Shown in pieces: positions 31,927 to 40,794 of a DNA stretch of 64,000 nt (position 1 is the first letter of the stretch; every line of letters starts with the position of its first letter). Position numbers and translations under genes: made by a program. Under the pieces are notes generated by a model that saw nothing but the letters and a program-made list of their open reading frames with translations, was not told where the DNA came from and did no database searches. This stretch comes from JAJDXW01 sp965202895 (GTDB lineage: Bacteria > Pseudomonadota > Gammaproteobacteria > HK1): positions 4,898,001 to 4,962,000 of the forward strand of contig OZ241901.1 of the NCBI GenBank assembly GCA_965202895.1, given 5' to 3'.

Positions 31927-32973
31927 ATGTCACGGCCAACCCTGTCCGGGGACCGGGTGCGGAACCGCACCGGCCCGGCTCCCGACCTTTCCCCACCAGC
32001 CGACGGGCCATCCCGCGACCCGCAACCGTCGGCGGCGGCGTTCGATGCGGCGTTCGGCCCGGAGGATTTCCCGGGCTGCGAGCCGTTCCGCCTCCCGGCG
32101 GCCGAGCTCGGCCGCTACGAAGGGCGCCTGGAATTCTGGGAGGCGCGCACCGAGACCGCCTGGAAGGTCCGCGAGCCCACGACCATCTACCACGAGCGGC
32201 CCGCCCGGCGGCTGAGCCGGTTGGCGGAGCGGATCGAGTCGCTGCGCGGTTCGCGGATCGAGAGCTTCGGCTCGGCGGACCTGGCGCGGTTCGACGCGGC
32301 GGGCAACAAGGTCATGCTCGTCCAAGCCGACGAAGCGCTGTACCTGCACCCGCACCGTTCACGGGTATCCGGGCCGGCCATCGACGTGGACCGGGACCCG
32401 CTGCCGGACATGGTGCTGGAGGTCGATTACACCACGGACGTGCGCCGGCGCAAGCTGGGCATCTACGAGACGTGGGGCTTTCCGGAGGTGTGGGTGCTGG
32501 TTCCGCCGGAGTCCCGCCGGCGCCCGCCCGGAATCGACATTCACCTCCTTCGGGACGGCCGGTATCGGGAGGCGCCGGAGAGCAGCGCATTCCCGGGCTG
32601 GCGCGCGGAGGAGGTCTATCTCGCCCTGATCGAGGGTCCGCTGTCGTCCGGGGCAAGGCCGGCCCTGGAGCGAGTGGCGCGGGCGATGGGCGCACGCGAA
32701 GGCACGCGGCCGGAGGACGATCCGATCACCCGCACCATCGTCCGGCACGCGGAGGCGAGGGGCCGCAGGGAAGGTTCCGAGGCAGGCCGCGAGGAAGGTC
32801 GGCGGCAGGCGGCGGTCGCGGTGCTCCGCGCCCGGGGCATCGAGGCGAGCCCGCGCCTCGCCGAGGACCGGGCCCTCTTCGGCGGTGTTTCCGGCGATAC
32901 CCTGATGGAGGCGGCCGTTACGTGCCGGGACGAGGCCGACTTCCGGCGGCGCCTGCGGAACGCGGCCCGATAG
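31927..32973 (+). CDS. Uma2-family (DUF820) nuclease-like protein
   Basis: A 348-residue intact relative of the protein at 4634-5689. The core is LPDMVLEVDYTTDVRRRK then LGIYETWGFPEVWVLVP (near residues 158-196), the PD-(D/E)XK-like pattern of Uma2. The C-terminal part includes an R/E/G-rich helical stretch (about 275-300). The ATG at 31927 follows AAGGAGGCG. The first 45 residues are low-complexity. The same gene is found as a decayed minus-strand copy at 4138-4475. The function of the family is not established; a nuclease role is inferred from the fold. Confidence 0.8.
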   Translation: MSRPTLSGDRVRNRTGPAPDLSPPADGPSRDPQPSAAAFDAAFGPEDFPGCEPFRLPAAELGRYEGRLEFWEARTETAWKVREPTTIYHERPARRLSRLAERIESLRGSRIESFGSADLARFDAAGNKVMLVQADEALYLHPHRSRVSGPAIDVDRDPLPDMVLEVDYTTDVRRRKLGIYETWGFPEVWVLVPPESRRRPPGIDIHLLRDGRYREAPESSAFPGWRAEEVYLALIEGPLSSGARPALERVARAMGAREGTRPEDDPITRTIVRHAEARGRREGSEAGREEGRRQAAVAVLRARGIEASPRLAEDRALFGGVSGDTLMEAAVTCRDEADFRRRLRNAAR

Positions 32974-33074
32974 GCTCATACCGTCCGGCGCGCCGCACCC
33001 ATGCCCGACCGGGTCCTGGATCCGGCAGGAAATGGAGGAATGGCGCCTTCGCACGGCGCACTGCAATGGCCGGG

Positions 33075-33575
33075 CTAGTGTCCTGCAACCTTTCTTGGAA
33101 AGAACCTGTCACCAGCCTCGGATATTCCGTCCCTGATCGTATTGAAGGAACCGTGCGCCAGCACGGCGACCACCACAGCCACCACGGCAAACATCACGGC
33201 GAACATGCTGGCCAGGGGGCTGGTGGTGATCAGGGCGAGAAGGAGCTTGAGTTTCAGAACGACGAGCTTCCTCGAGACTTCAGGATCATCGGAAAGCCTG
33301 ACGGCATGAGGTCTCCCGGGTGACGAAACCATTCCCACGATTACCCCGAGCAGAATGATCCAGGGTGTGGCCGGCCGGTAAGCTGCGTCGGCAAGAAGTA
33401 CGATCGACTCCCGCACCTTCGGGTCCACCCGGGGGTCCTCGGCCCACCTGTCGGCTTCGCGCCCGACGCGAGCCCGGAAATCGTGCGTGGCGGACATCCA
33501 GCGCCACCGGAACAAGCCGTAAGCGATCACGGCTGCGATCGCCCAGGCGATCTTGAGCTGTATGGCTTCAGTCAC
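33075..33575 (-). CDS. Small membrane protein, unknown
   Basis: A 166-residue protein I do not recognise. It starts at GTG 33575 with GCAGGAG 11 nt upstream, overlapping the previous frame's stop by 8 nt. Predicted membrane segments are near residues 7-24 (IAWAIAAVIAYGLF), 70-84 (PWIILLGVIVGMV), and 104-146 (LVVLKLKLLLALITTS, then MFAVMFAVVAVVVAVLA). A soluble charged stretch with ADRWAEDPRVDPKVRESI lies between the first two. Base composition is lower in GC than in the neighbouring core genes. It pairs with the upstream membrane tail and may be part of a two-gene accessory unit. Confidence 0.65.
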   Translation of the reverse strand: MTEAIQLKIAWAIAAVIAYGLFRWRWMSATHDFRARVGREADRWAEDPRVDPKVRESIVLLADAAYRPATPWIILLGVIVGMVSSPGRPHAVRLSDDPEVSRKLVVLKLKLLLALITTSPLASMFAVMFAVVAVVVAVLAHGSFNTIRDGISEAGDRFFPRKVAGH

Positions 33576-34130
33576 TGTCTTCGTCTCCTGCGGGAGAATG
33601 TTCGGCGTTCTCGCGTATCGCACGATATCTTTCCTTGAACTTCAGGGTAATCCTGGGAAACAGGAACCAGAGGATGATGCCGAAGACGACGAGAACCGCA
33701 AGGAACCTCCACGTGTCCTCCCTTGCGAATTCGACGACCGCAAGTCCGACGTCGGGCCAAGTCGCTCCATTCGTCGGGTTCACCCTCCCCGTCACCGTCA
33801 GGGAGACTCCCCTTCCTGCGACGAGCTGCGACCAACGCCCGTGGACTCGTGGTGTTCGCAGAAGAGGCCAGCCGGTCTCGAGCCGATGAAGAGTACGAAG
33901 GCGCCGCCGGGCTGGCCGCGGGCGCCGCGAGCTCCTCGTGGAACACCGCCCGGCAGTGCTCGGCCAGACCGCGGGCCGCGCCGCGCCGCGCATCGTCTCG
34001 ACCCCGCGTGATGAATCCCCCGGGCAGGCGCCCGCGGGTCTTGAGCGTGCGTTCGTACCGCCCTGGGTGCTCGCGAAGCGGCGCGAGCTGCGAGCGATCC
34101 GCAGGCTCGATGGCGGCCTCCGGCCCTCGG
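33568..34130 (-). pseudogene. Membrane-anchored protein gene, several frame breaks
   Basis: Three minus-strand frames in succession read as one protein: first LAPLREHPGRYERTLKTRGR, GFITRGRDDARRGAARGLAE and HCRAVFHEELAAP; then a short FVLFIGSRPA; then WPLLRTPRVHGRWSQLVAG followed by TNGATWPDVGLAVVEFARED, a membrane helix FLAVLVVFGIILWFLFP and a charged tail ending DEDSD. At least two frame changes are needed (near 33930-33880), so the full-length gene is broken. The C-terminal 75 codons from GTG 33795, with AGGAAGGGGAG upstream, are open and could still be made; their stop overlaps the next gene. I do not recognise the family. Confidence 0.5.
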
Positions 34131-34506
34131 CCTCGCCCATGCCCCGAACCCCCTGATCCTCTCGTCCCGTCCCAAGCGCTTCCACCGTCAGGGCCCTCCA
34201 TGTTCGGCCTGCCGATGTTCAAGTGTCCTCCCCCGTTCCCGGCACTCTGCGACGCTCCAAGTTTCGTCAGTCCATCACCTGTTTCCAACGCCGCGCGGGC
34301 ATCCGTGCGGAGACGTCCGGCGTCGTCACCGGACGTCTCCGCGCCGGGACGGTGTGGGTCGACCGTCCTCGAGGCGGAAGAACGAATGTCCTTTCCACCC
34401 CACGCCGCGCCGCGGCCTCGCGCAACGCCGCCGACGAGCACGGCCGGGGGCGTCGAGGAGGAGTCGGCCCCGTTCGCTGCGCGAGGCAGGCGGCCCGTAC
34501 TCCGGA
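34131..34506. other. Unassigned stretch before nitroreductase
   Basis: About 375 bases with no gene I can support. Frames are Arg/Pro/Ser-rich on both strands. It has no copy of the repeat families described here. It may be further remains of the decayed gene at 33568-34130. Confidence 0.35.
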
Positions 34507-35100
34507 TCAGGGGAGGCTGACCGACACCTCCTCGAGCGGACGGCGCGCGGGATTCGGGACCTCCGCCGGATAGCCGTACCAGACGAGCCCCACCACCGTC
34601 TCCGCGTCCGGATCGATCCACACGAGGTCGTAGAACCGGGGATCGCGGGTCACCGCTCCCGTCGTCCACTTGACCCCGACCCCCTCGCTCCACAGGAAGA
34701 GCGAGAAGTTGTGGATCGCGCAGCAGCACGCGGCGTAGTCCTCGCGTGAACGGAGAGGGTCCTCGGAGCTTGCGCACGTCACCACGATCCATCCGGGGAT
34801 CCGGCTCCACCGGTCGAGCTTCGCCGCCCCGGCCTCGGGTCCCTGCCGGGCGGTCACGATCTCCGCGTTGAGACGGGCGATCGCGGCCGCCGTCTCCGGC
34901 CCGAGGAGATAGAAGCGCCACGGTTCGGTGAGGTGGTGGTTGGGGGCCCAGCGGGCGAGATCGAGCGCCTTCCGGGCGAGGTCCACCGGCGCGGGCTCCT
35001 CGCGATAGTCGTGGATGGTCCGGCGCGATCGGATGAGATCGGCCATGCCGCCCGCGGACCGGACGACCGGAGGTTCCGGGGCCTCGAGCACTTCGTTCAT
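34507..35100 (-). CDS. Nitroreductase-family oxidoreductase
   Basis: A 197-residue nitroreductase-fold protein. The FMN-binding N-terminus is LIRSRRTIHDYREEPAPVD (near residues 22-40), ALDLARWAPNHHLTEPWRFY (about 47-66) gives the family N/W region, and GLVWYGYP (about 173-180) ends the fold. It likely reduces an electron acceptor with NAD(P)H using FMN; it also resembles the YdjA-like subgroup. The ATG at 35100 (MNEVLEAPEPP) follows GGAGGAGCCAGCGA. The very long open frame upstream is antisense to ggt and lpxL and not real. Confidence 0.82.
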   Translation of the reverse strand: MNEVLEAPEPPVVRSAGGMADLIRSRRTIHDYREEPAPVDLARKALDLARWAPNHHLTEPWRFYLLGPETAAAIARLNAEIVTARQGPEAGAAKLDRWSRIPGWIVVTCASSEDPLRSREDYAACCCAIHNFSLFLWSEGVGVKWTTGAVTRDPRFYDLVWIDPDAETVVGLVWYGYPAEVPNPARRPLEEVSVSLP

Positions 35101-35201
35101 TCGCTGGCTCCTCCTTCGCGAGCTTCCGAGGCGGACGCCCGGGCGCCCCCGGGAACCCCGCCTCTCCACGACCGATCGGGTCCTTGCGCGGCGGCGTCCC
35201 G

Positions 35202-36776
35202 TCAGTCCGCACCGGCGGGCGCCGCGAGCGCCCACGGCGACATGACGTACGCCGCCCCGACCCGGCCACCGCCGCCGAGGGCGCCGGCCGCATTCGGACA
35301 AGCATACATCGCCGGATACACCGCATTCGGCCAGACCTCGACCAGGTACCGTGCACGGAGGGCGGACACGACCTTCGCCGGAAACCTCGGGTCCACGCAG
35401 ACGCTCTCGCCGCCGCTCGCGTCGATACGCGGGGCATGGAGCGCGTCCTCCAGGCCGAGATCGAGGTCCACGAGGAACGAGACGAGCTGCATCACCGCGG
35501 GCATGATCCGGCGCCCTCCCGAGGCGCCGAGGGCAAACCGGTCCCCGCCCCCCCGCTCCACCACCACCGGGCACATGTTGGCGAGCGGCCGGCGCCCCGC
35601 CGCGATCGAGTTGGGACGGCCGGGCCGGGGGTCGAACCACATCACCCCGTTGTTCATGAGCACGCCGGTCGCGGGGAACATGACGCGCGAGCCGAACAGA
35701 GAGAGCAGGGTCTGGGTGAGGGCGACGAGGTTGCCCCCGCGGTCGACCACGCTCACGTGGGTGGTGCAGGCCGGGTGGGCGGCCTCCGCGTCGTGGCCGA
35801 TCGCGGCGAGGCGTTCGGCGTACGCGGTGGAGAGAGCGTCGGCATACGCGACGGCGAGGTCCGCCTCGAGCTCCGGCCGGGCCGCCCCCGCCGCGGCGCG
35901 GCGCTCGGCGAGAAGAGCGAGCGCCCGCGCGAGGCTCGGCCCGCCGGTGAGCCCGGGGGCGGCGTGCACGGTGGCGCCGCCGTAGGGGATGGCGAGCGCC
36001 TCCCGGATCCGGGTCTCCACCCCGGCGAGGTCCTCCGGCCCCAGCCTCGCCCCGAGCCGCTCCGCGTCGGTGACGAGCGAACGCGCGATCGCACCCTCGT
36101 AGAAGTCGCGGGGACCGGCCGCCGCGAGCCGCCGCAGGGTCTCCGCGAGCCGCCCGAGCCGGAGCCGGGGAGGCGGCCCGCCCCACTCGGAGCAGGGCGG
36201 GAAGCCGCCCGGAAGATACACCCGGCGGCACTCGTCGTCGGCCGCGAGGCGCGCCGCGGTCGAGGCGATCTTGAGGGTGGCGTACCAGTCGGCGTCGAGC
36301 CCGCGCTCGGCGAGCTCGATGGCGGGGGCGAGGCAGTCCGCCCACGAGCGGGCGCCGAACCGTTCGAGGGCCGCCGCCACCCCGGCCACCCAGGTGGGGA
36401 TCGCGATCGAGAGCGGCCCCGTCACGTTCCGGTCCTCCGCGACGGCCGGCCAGTGGAAGAGGTCGGACCCGCGGCCCCGGTCCAGGGGATAGTCGCCGGG
36501 GTCGAGGTCCCGCGACGCCGCCAGCCCGAAATCGACCGACCATGCGCGCCCCTCGCCCGCGAGAAGAACGACCATCTGGCCGCAGCCGCCGAGCCCGCTC
36601 ATCCAGGGCTCCACGGTCCCGAGGGCGAGCCCGGCCGTCACCGCCGCATCCACCGCGTTGCCGCCGCCGGCGAGCACCCGGGCCCCGGCCTCGGACGCCA
36701 GGTAGTGCTGGGTCGAGACCACCCCGGCGGACGACCGCACCTCGGGCTTGCACACCCGCCAGGTCTCTCGCATCAC
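35202..36776 (-). CDS. ggt: Gamma-glutamyltransferase family protein
   Basis: A 524-residue Ntn-hydrolase that cleaves or transfers the gamma-glutamyl group. The N-terminal half has GVVSTQHYLASEAGARVLA, GGNAVDAAVTAGLALG and VEPWMSGLGGCGQMV. The processing and catalytic Thr lies in ACTTHVSVVDRGGNLVALTQ (near residues 338-357), followed by MFPATGVLMNNGVMWFDPR and a GASGGRRIMPAVMQ segment. No clear signal peptide is seen, so location is uncertain; many members of this broad subgroup are cytoplasmic. Its stop-side neighbour is the nitroreductase gene and the acyltransferase gene ends 3 nt before its start. Confidence 0.9.
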   Translation of the reverse strand: MMRETWRVCKPEVRSSAGVVSTQHYLASEAGARVLAGGGNAVDAAVTAGLALGTVEPWMSGLGGCGQMVVLLAGEGRAWSVDFGLAASRDLDPGDYPLDRGRGSDLFHWPAVAEDRNVTGPLSIAIPTWVAGVAAALERFGARSWADCLAPAIELAERGLDADWYATLKIASTAARLAADDECRRVYLPGGFPPCSEWGGPPPRLRLGRLAETLRRLAAAGPRDFYEGAIARSLVTDAERLGARLGPEDLAGVETRIREALAIPYGGATVHAAPGLTGGPSLARALALLAERRAAAGAARPELEADLAVAYADALSTAYAERLAAIGHDAEAAHPACTTHVSVVDRGGNLVALTQTLLSLFGSRVMFPATGVLMNNGVMWFDPRPGRPNSIAAGRRPLANMCPVVVERGGGDRFALGASGGRRIMPAVMQLVSFLVDLDLGLEDALHAPRIDASGGESVCVDPRFPAKVVSALRARYLVEVWPNAVYPAMYACPNAAGALGGGGRVGAAYVMSPWALAAPAGAD

Positions 36777-36779
36777 CGG

Positions 36780-37637
36780 TCACCCTCCATACAGGTCCGG
36801 CTCGCCCGGCGGCCGGGTCTTGAACCGGCGGTGCACCCAGAGGTACTGCTCCGGGCACGCCCGCGCCCACCGCTCGATGACTTCGTTGACCCGGGCCGCG
36901 TCGGAGGGCTCGTCCCCGCCCGGAAAATCCGCGAGGGCCGGCTCGATCACGACCCGGTAGGCACGGCCGCCGCACGACCGCTCCACCCGGAACGGAAGCA
37001 CCGGGGCGCCGCTCGCCCGGGCGATGCGGGCGGTGGCGGTCAGGGTGGCCGCCGGGCGGCCGAAGAACGGCGCGAACACGCCGTGCCGGAGCCCGAGATC
37101 CTGGTCCGGAGCGTACCACACGGCCCGGTTGGCCCGGAGGCGGCGGAGCATCCCCCGCACGTCCGCGCGGTCGAGGAGCCGGCCTCCGAAGCGCTGCCGT
37201 CCGTCCCGCGAGGCCCGCTCCATCGAAGGGTCGGCGTGGGGGCGGTACACCCCGTCGACCGGGGCGTCGATGCCGAGCCGCGCCGCACCGATCTCGAGGG
37301 TCGTGAAGTGCCCGGCGAGGAGCAGCGCGCCGCGCCCCCGGGCGAGCGCCGCGTCGAGGTGCTCGCGGCCGTCCACCCGGACCAGCTCCCGCAGCGCCGC
37401 GGGGTCCGCGTACCAGGCGATCGCGACCTCGATGAGCGCGAACCCGAGCGAACGGAAATGCCGCTCGACGAGCGCGCCGCGCTCCCGGCCGCTCAGCCCG
37501 GGGAAGCAGTACGCGAGGTTCGCGGCCGCGATCCGGCGTCGGCGGGGGGCGGCCCGGCGCCACGCCGCGCCGATCAGGTGCGCGGCTTCCGCCCGCCATG
37601 CGGGCGGACACCGCACGAGGAGCCGCAGCAACCGCAC
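36780..37637 (-). CDS. lpxL: Lipid A lauroyl acyltransferase-like (LpxL/HtrB)
   Basis: A membrane-associated acyltransferase of about 285 residues. The catalytic HX4E motif is LLAGHFTTLEIGAARL, followed by GVYRPHADPSMERASRDGRQ, then VWYAPDQDLGLRHGVFAPFF and a PEQYLWVHRRFKTRPPGEP ending, all typical of LpxL/LpxP. Substrate would be a lipid A precursor and acyl-ACP. The start is uncertain: GTG 37637 gives VRLLRLLVRCPPAW, a good family N-terminus, while no ATG occurs further up before the end of the upstream gene. It closes a run with the decarboxylase and gpsA genes. Confidence 0.85.
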   Translation of the reverse strand: MRLLRLLVRCPPAWRAEAAHLIGAAWRRAAPRRRRIAAANLAYCFPGLSGRERGALVERHFRSLGFALIEVAIAWYADPAALRELVRVDGREHLDAALARGRGALLLAGHFTTLEIGAARLGIDAPVDGVYRPHADPSMERASRDGRQRFGGRLLDRADVRGMLRRLRANRAVWYAPDQDLGLRHGVFAPFFGRPAATLTATARIARASGAPVLPFRVERSCGGRAYRVVIEPALADFPGGDEPSDAARVNEVIERWARACPEQYLWVHRRFKTRPPGEPDLYGG

Positions 37638-37780
37638 GAGGGCCCGGTTCTTCGCCGCCCGGCGGACCTCCGACCCCGGTCCGCGCCGGAGCCGGGCCGG
37701 GGCCGGCCGGGAGCGGAGGGACGGCCGCGGGCCCCGGCTGCGGCCGTGGCCGGGCGCCTCGTCCCGCTCCCCTTCCCCGA

Positions 37781-39202
37781 TCAGTGCGCGAGCCCCCTCG
37801 CGATCTCCCGGATGGCGGCCCAGGCCGCCTCGACGTGGCGGCGCTCGGTGCTCGTCTGCCCCACACAGAAGCGGATGACGAAGGCGCCGTCCACCCGGGC
37901 CTGGGTCAGGTACAGCCGCCCGCTGTCGTTCAGGCTCCTCAGGAGCCGTCCGTTGAGCTCGTCGAGGAGTCCCGCATCGTGGACTCCGGCCGGACGGTAG
38001 CGGAAGCACAGCAGGGCGAGGCGCGGCGGCACGACCACCTCGAAGTCCGGCTCGGCGTCGATGGCGTCGGCGAGCTCCCCGGCCAGGGCGACGTGGCGGC
38101 GCACCATCGCCCGGAGCCCCTCGACCCCGTAGCTGCGGATGACGAACCAGAGCTTGAGGGCGCGGAACCGGCGCCCGAGGGCGATGCCCCAGTCGCGGTA
38201 GTCGATGACCCGCCCGTGCTCCGTGGTCCGCAGGTACTCGGGGGCGATCTCGAACGTGCGGACGTAGGCGGCCGCGTCGCGCACGAAGTGGGCCGAGCAG
38301 TCGAAGTTGACCATCATCCACTTGTGCGGGTTGACCACGAAGCTGTCCGCATGCTCGACGCCGGCGAGCATCCCGCGGAACTCGGGGGCGATGGCCGCGG
38401 CGCCGGCCCATGCCGCGTCCACGTGGAGCATGAGATCGCGGCGCCGGCAGATCTCGCCGACCCGGTCCAGCCGGTCGAATCCCGAGGCGCCGGTGGTGCC
38501 CACGGTGGCGACGGCCAGGATCGGCTTCGCCCCGGCGGCCGTGTCCCGCTCGACGGCCGCCGCGAGCTCGCCGCACCGCATAGCGCCGTCCTCCCCGACC
38601 GGGATCGCCCGCAGGCTCTCGCTCCCGAGCCCCGCGATCCGCACCGCCTTCTCGACCGAGGAATGGGCCTCGACCGAGGTGTAGAGCCGGAGCCGGTCGT
38701 CGCCCGACACCCCGCGGCGGTTCGCCGCGAACCCGGTCGCCCGCTCCCGGGCGGCGAGGATCGCGCACAGGGTCGCGCTCGACGCGGTGTCCTGGATGAC
38801 CCCGGAGAAGCCCTCCGGGAGTCCGATCATCTGCCGGAGCCAGTCGAGAACGCGGGTCTCGAGCTCCGTGCCGGCGGGCGAGGTCTGCCACAGCATGCAG
38901 TTCACGCCGAGGGTGGCGGTCAGCATCTCGGCGAGCACCGAGGGCGGGCTCGAGTTGGCGGGAAAGTACGCGAAGAACGAGGGGTGCTGCCAGTGCGTGA
39001 CCCCGGGCAGGAGGTCGCGCTCGAAGTCGGCGAAGATCCGCTCGAACGGCTCGCCCGCTTCCGGCGGGCCGGCGGGCAGCCGATCCGCGATCTCGCCCGG
39101 GCGCACGCCGGAACGCACCGGCCGGGATTCGACCGTCTCCAGGTAGTCGGCCATCCAGTCCACGAGGCGGTGGGCGTGGCGGCGGTATTCGGCGGCGTCC
39201 AT
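37781..39202 (-). CDS. PLP-dependent group II decarboxylase (aromatic amino acid type)
   Basis: A 473-residue decarboxylase of the DDC/TDC group. Key parts are HWQHPSFFAYFPANSSPPSV (about residues 72-91), QDTASSATLCAILAARERA (about 139-157), HVDAAWAGAAAIAPEFR (the PLP-nitrogen Asp, about 268-284), the PLP Lys in SFVVNPHKWMMVNFDCS (about 296-312) and RFRALKLWFVIRSYG. The pattern matches aromatic-L-amino-acid decarboxylases (tryptophan, tyrosine or DOPA) better than glutamate decarboxylases. It starts at ATG 39202, 5 nt after gpsA, an unusual position in the conserved secB-gpsA region, so it may be a lineage-specific insertion. Confidence 0.88.
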   Translation of the reverse strand: MDAAEYRRHAHRLVDWMADYLETVESRPVRSGVRPGEIADRLPAGPPEAGEPFERIFADFERDLLPGVTHWQHPSFFAYFPANSSPPSVLAEMLTATLGVNCMLWQTSPAGTELETRVLDWLRQMIGLPEGFSGVIQDTASSATLCAILAARERATGFAANRRGVSGDDRLRLYTSVEAHSSVEKAVRIAGLGSESLRAIPVGEDGAMRCGELAAAVERDTAAGAKPILAVATVGTTGASGFDRLDRVGEICRRRDLMLHVDAAWAGAAAIAPEFRGMLAGVEHADSFVVNPHKWMMVNFDCSAHFVRDAAAYVRTFEIAPEYLRTTEHGRVIDYRDWGIALGRRFRALKLWFVIRSYGVEGLRAMVRRHVALAGELADAIDAEPDFEVVVPPRLALLCFRYRPAGVHDAGLLDELNGRLLRSLNDSGRLYLTQARVDGAFVIRFCVGQTSTERRHVEAAWAAIREIARGLAH

Positions 39203-39207
39203 CGACC

Positions 39208-40230
39208 CTACTCCGTTTCGTACTCGGCGGCGGGGGCCCGGGCGAGCAGGGCCTCGACCGCCGCCGCGGGGGTCGCGTCCCCGCGGACGACGGCCGCCAC
39301 CTGCCCGGTGATCGGCATCTCGATCCCGAACCGCTCGGCGAGCGCGAGCAGCACGGGGGCGGCGGTGGCGCCCTCGACCACCCGGCCCGCCCGTTCCCTC
39401 GCCTCGTCCGGGGTGCTCCCGGCCCCGAGGGCGAGCCCGAAGCGGCGGTTGCGGGACTGGTCGTCGGTGCAGGTGAGGACGAGGTCGCCGAGCCCCGCGA
39501 GCCCCATCAGGGTCGCGGGCCGGGCGCCGGCGATCCGCCCGAGACGCAGCATCTCGCCGAGGCCCCGGGAGACGATCGCGGCCCTCGTATTGGCGCCGAG
39601 CCCGAGCCCGTCCGCGGCCCCCGCCGCCACCGCGAGGACGTTCTTGACCGCGCCTCCCAGGGAGACCCCGGCCACGTCGTCGTTCGCGTAGGCGCGAAAG
39701 CGCGGCCCGTGGAGGAGCGCGGCGAGCCGGCGGGCGCGGTCGAGATCGGCGCACGCGACGGCCACCGCGGCGGGGAGCCCGGCCGCGACCTCGCCGGCGA
39801 AGGTCGGCCCCGACACGACGGCGGCCCGCGCCGCGGTCCCGAGGGCGTCCACCGCCACCTCGTGCAGCCACCGGCCGGTTCCCGGATCGACGCCCTTGGT
39901 CGCCCACGCGATACCGGCGCCCTCCCGGGCCGCACCCGCCACCCGCCCGATCACCTCCCGGAACGCGTGGCTCGGCACCGCGACCAGGACCTCGCCGGCG
40001 CTCTCCACCGCCCCCTCCAGCCCGGTCGCGATCGAGAGGCCGGGGGGAAAGGAATGGCCGGGAAGATATCGGCGGTTCTCGCGGCTCCGGTCCAACCGGG
40101 CGGCGGCGTCTCCATCGCGGGCCCACAGGCGCACCGGGGACCCGTTCCGGGCGAGGAGCAGGGCGAGCGCGGTCCCCCAGGCTCCGGCGCCGAGAACCGC
40201 GATCACCCGCCGGACGCTCCCCGGGTCCAT
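39208..40230 (-). CDS. gpsA: Glycerol-3-phosphate dehydrogenase [NAD(P)+]
   Basis: A 340-residue cytoplasmic enzyme making sn-glycerol-3-phosphate from dihydroxyacetone phosphate for phospholipids. The Rossmann motif VLGAGAWGTALALLLARNG is at residues 12-30, with VAVPSHAFREV, SGPTFAGEVAAGLPAAV (about 140-156), the catalytic Lys in SLGGAVKNVLAVAAG (about 187-201), GLAGLGDLVLTCTDDQSRNR and the terminal MPITGQVAAVV. Length and spacing are normal. It follows secB as in many gammaproteobacteria, with an 87-nt gap. Confidence 0.95.
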   Translation of the reverse strand: MDPGSVRRVIAVLGAGAWGTALALLLARNGSPVRLWARDGDAAARLDRSRENRRYLPGHSFPPGLSIATGLEGAVESAGEVLVAVPSHAFREVIGRVAGAAREGAGIAWATKGVDPGTGRWLHEVAVDALGTAARAAVVSGPTFAGEVAAGLPAAVAVACADLDRARRLAALLHGPRFRAYANDDVAGVSLGGAVKNVLAVAAGAADGLGLGANTRAAIVSRGLGEMLRLGRIAGARPATLMGLAGLGDLVLTCTDDQSRNRRFGLALGAGSTPDEARERAGRVVEGATAAPVLLALAERFGIEMPITGQVAAVVRGDATPAAAVEALLARAPAAEYETE

Positions 40231-40317
40231 GCCCCGAGCCGCACCCGCACCCGCACCCGGACCCGGACGCCGGTGAGGAGACGCGAGTGCGACGGGATCA
40301 TCCGGGCGCCCGCCTCG

Positions 40318-40743
40318 TCAGTCGGCCGGCTCCGGCGCCGGGGCCTGCCGCCGGCGCCAGATCTCCTCGAAATCGGCCGGCTGCATGATGAAGGGCGGGA
40401 ACCCGCCCCGCACCGAGAGCGCGGTCACCGTCTCCCGGGCGTATGGATACAGCATCCCGGGACAGCTCACGGCGAGCGTTCGGGGGAGCGCTTCGTCCGT
40501 CGCTCCGGTGACCGCGAACAGCCCCCCCAGGACGACCTCGATCACCATCGCCGGCCGGCCGCCGAGGCGCGCCTCGACGTTCACGTGGAGGGTGGACTCG
40601 ATCAGGCCGTTCTCGAGCCGGGAACCTCCGGCGTGCATCCGCATGTCGACCTCGGGCTTCCATTCCTCGCCGAACACCGCCGGTGAGAGCGGGTTCTCGA
40701 GCGAGAGGTCCTTGGTGTAGACGCGCACGAGCTCGAGCTTCAC
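40318..40743 (-). CDS. secB: SecB-like export chaperone
   Basis: A 141-residue protein matching SecB, the tetrameric chaperone that keeps precursor proteins unfolded for SecA. The start MKLELVRVYTKDLSLENPLS matches the family's xYxKDLSFExPxxP, followed by DMRMHAGGSRLENGLIESTL, the ..GLFAV.. strand and CPGMLYPYARETVTALSVRG (about 95-114) with GGFPPFIMQPADFEEIW at the end. Slightly shorter than E. coli SecB. The context of rhodanese upstream and gpsA downstream agrees. Confidence 0.88.
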   Translation of the reverse strand: MKLELVRVYTKDLSLENPLSPAVFGEEWKPEVDMRMHAGGSRLENGLIESTLHVNVEARLGGRPAMVIEVVLGGLFAVTGATDEALPRTLAVSCPGMLYPYARETVTALSVRGGFPPFIMQPADFEEIWRRRQAPAPEPAD

Positions 40744-40794
40744 GGGATCGATCCTGCGGGAGCGGCGGAGGGAGGACCGCGGGCGCCGCTTCGG

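Noticed and set aside
34507..37866. A 1,119-codon minus-strand open frame
   Set aside because: Only its last 198 codons (nitroreductase) are real. The rest is Arg/Gly/Pro-rich and overlaps ggt and lpxL in another frame, as expected in high-GC DNA.
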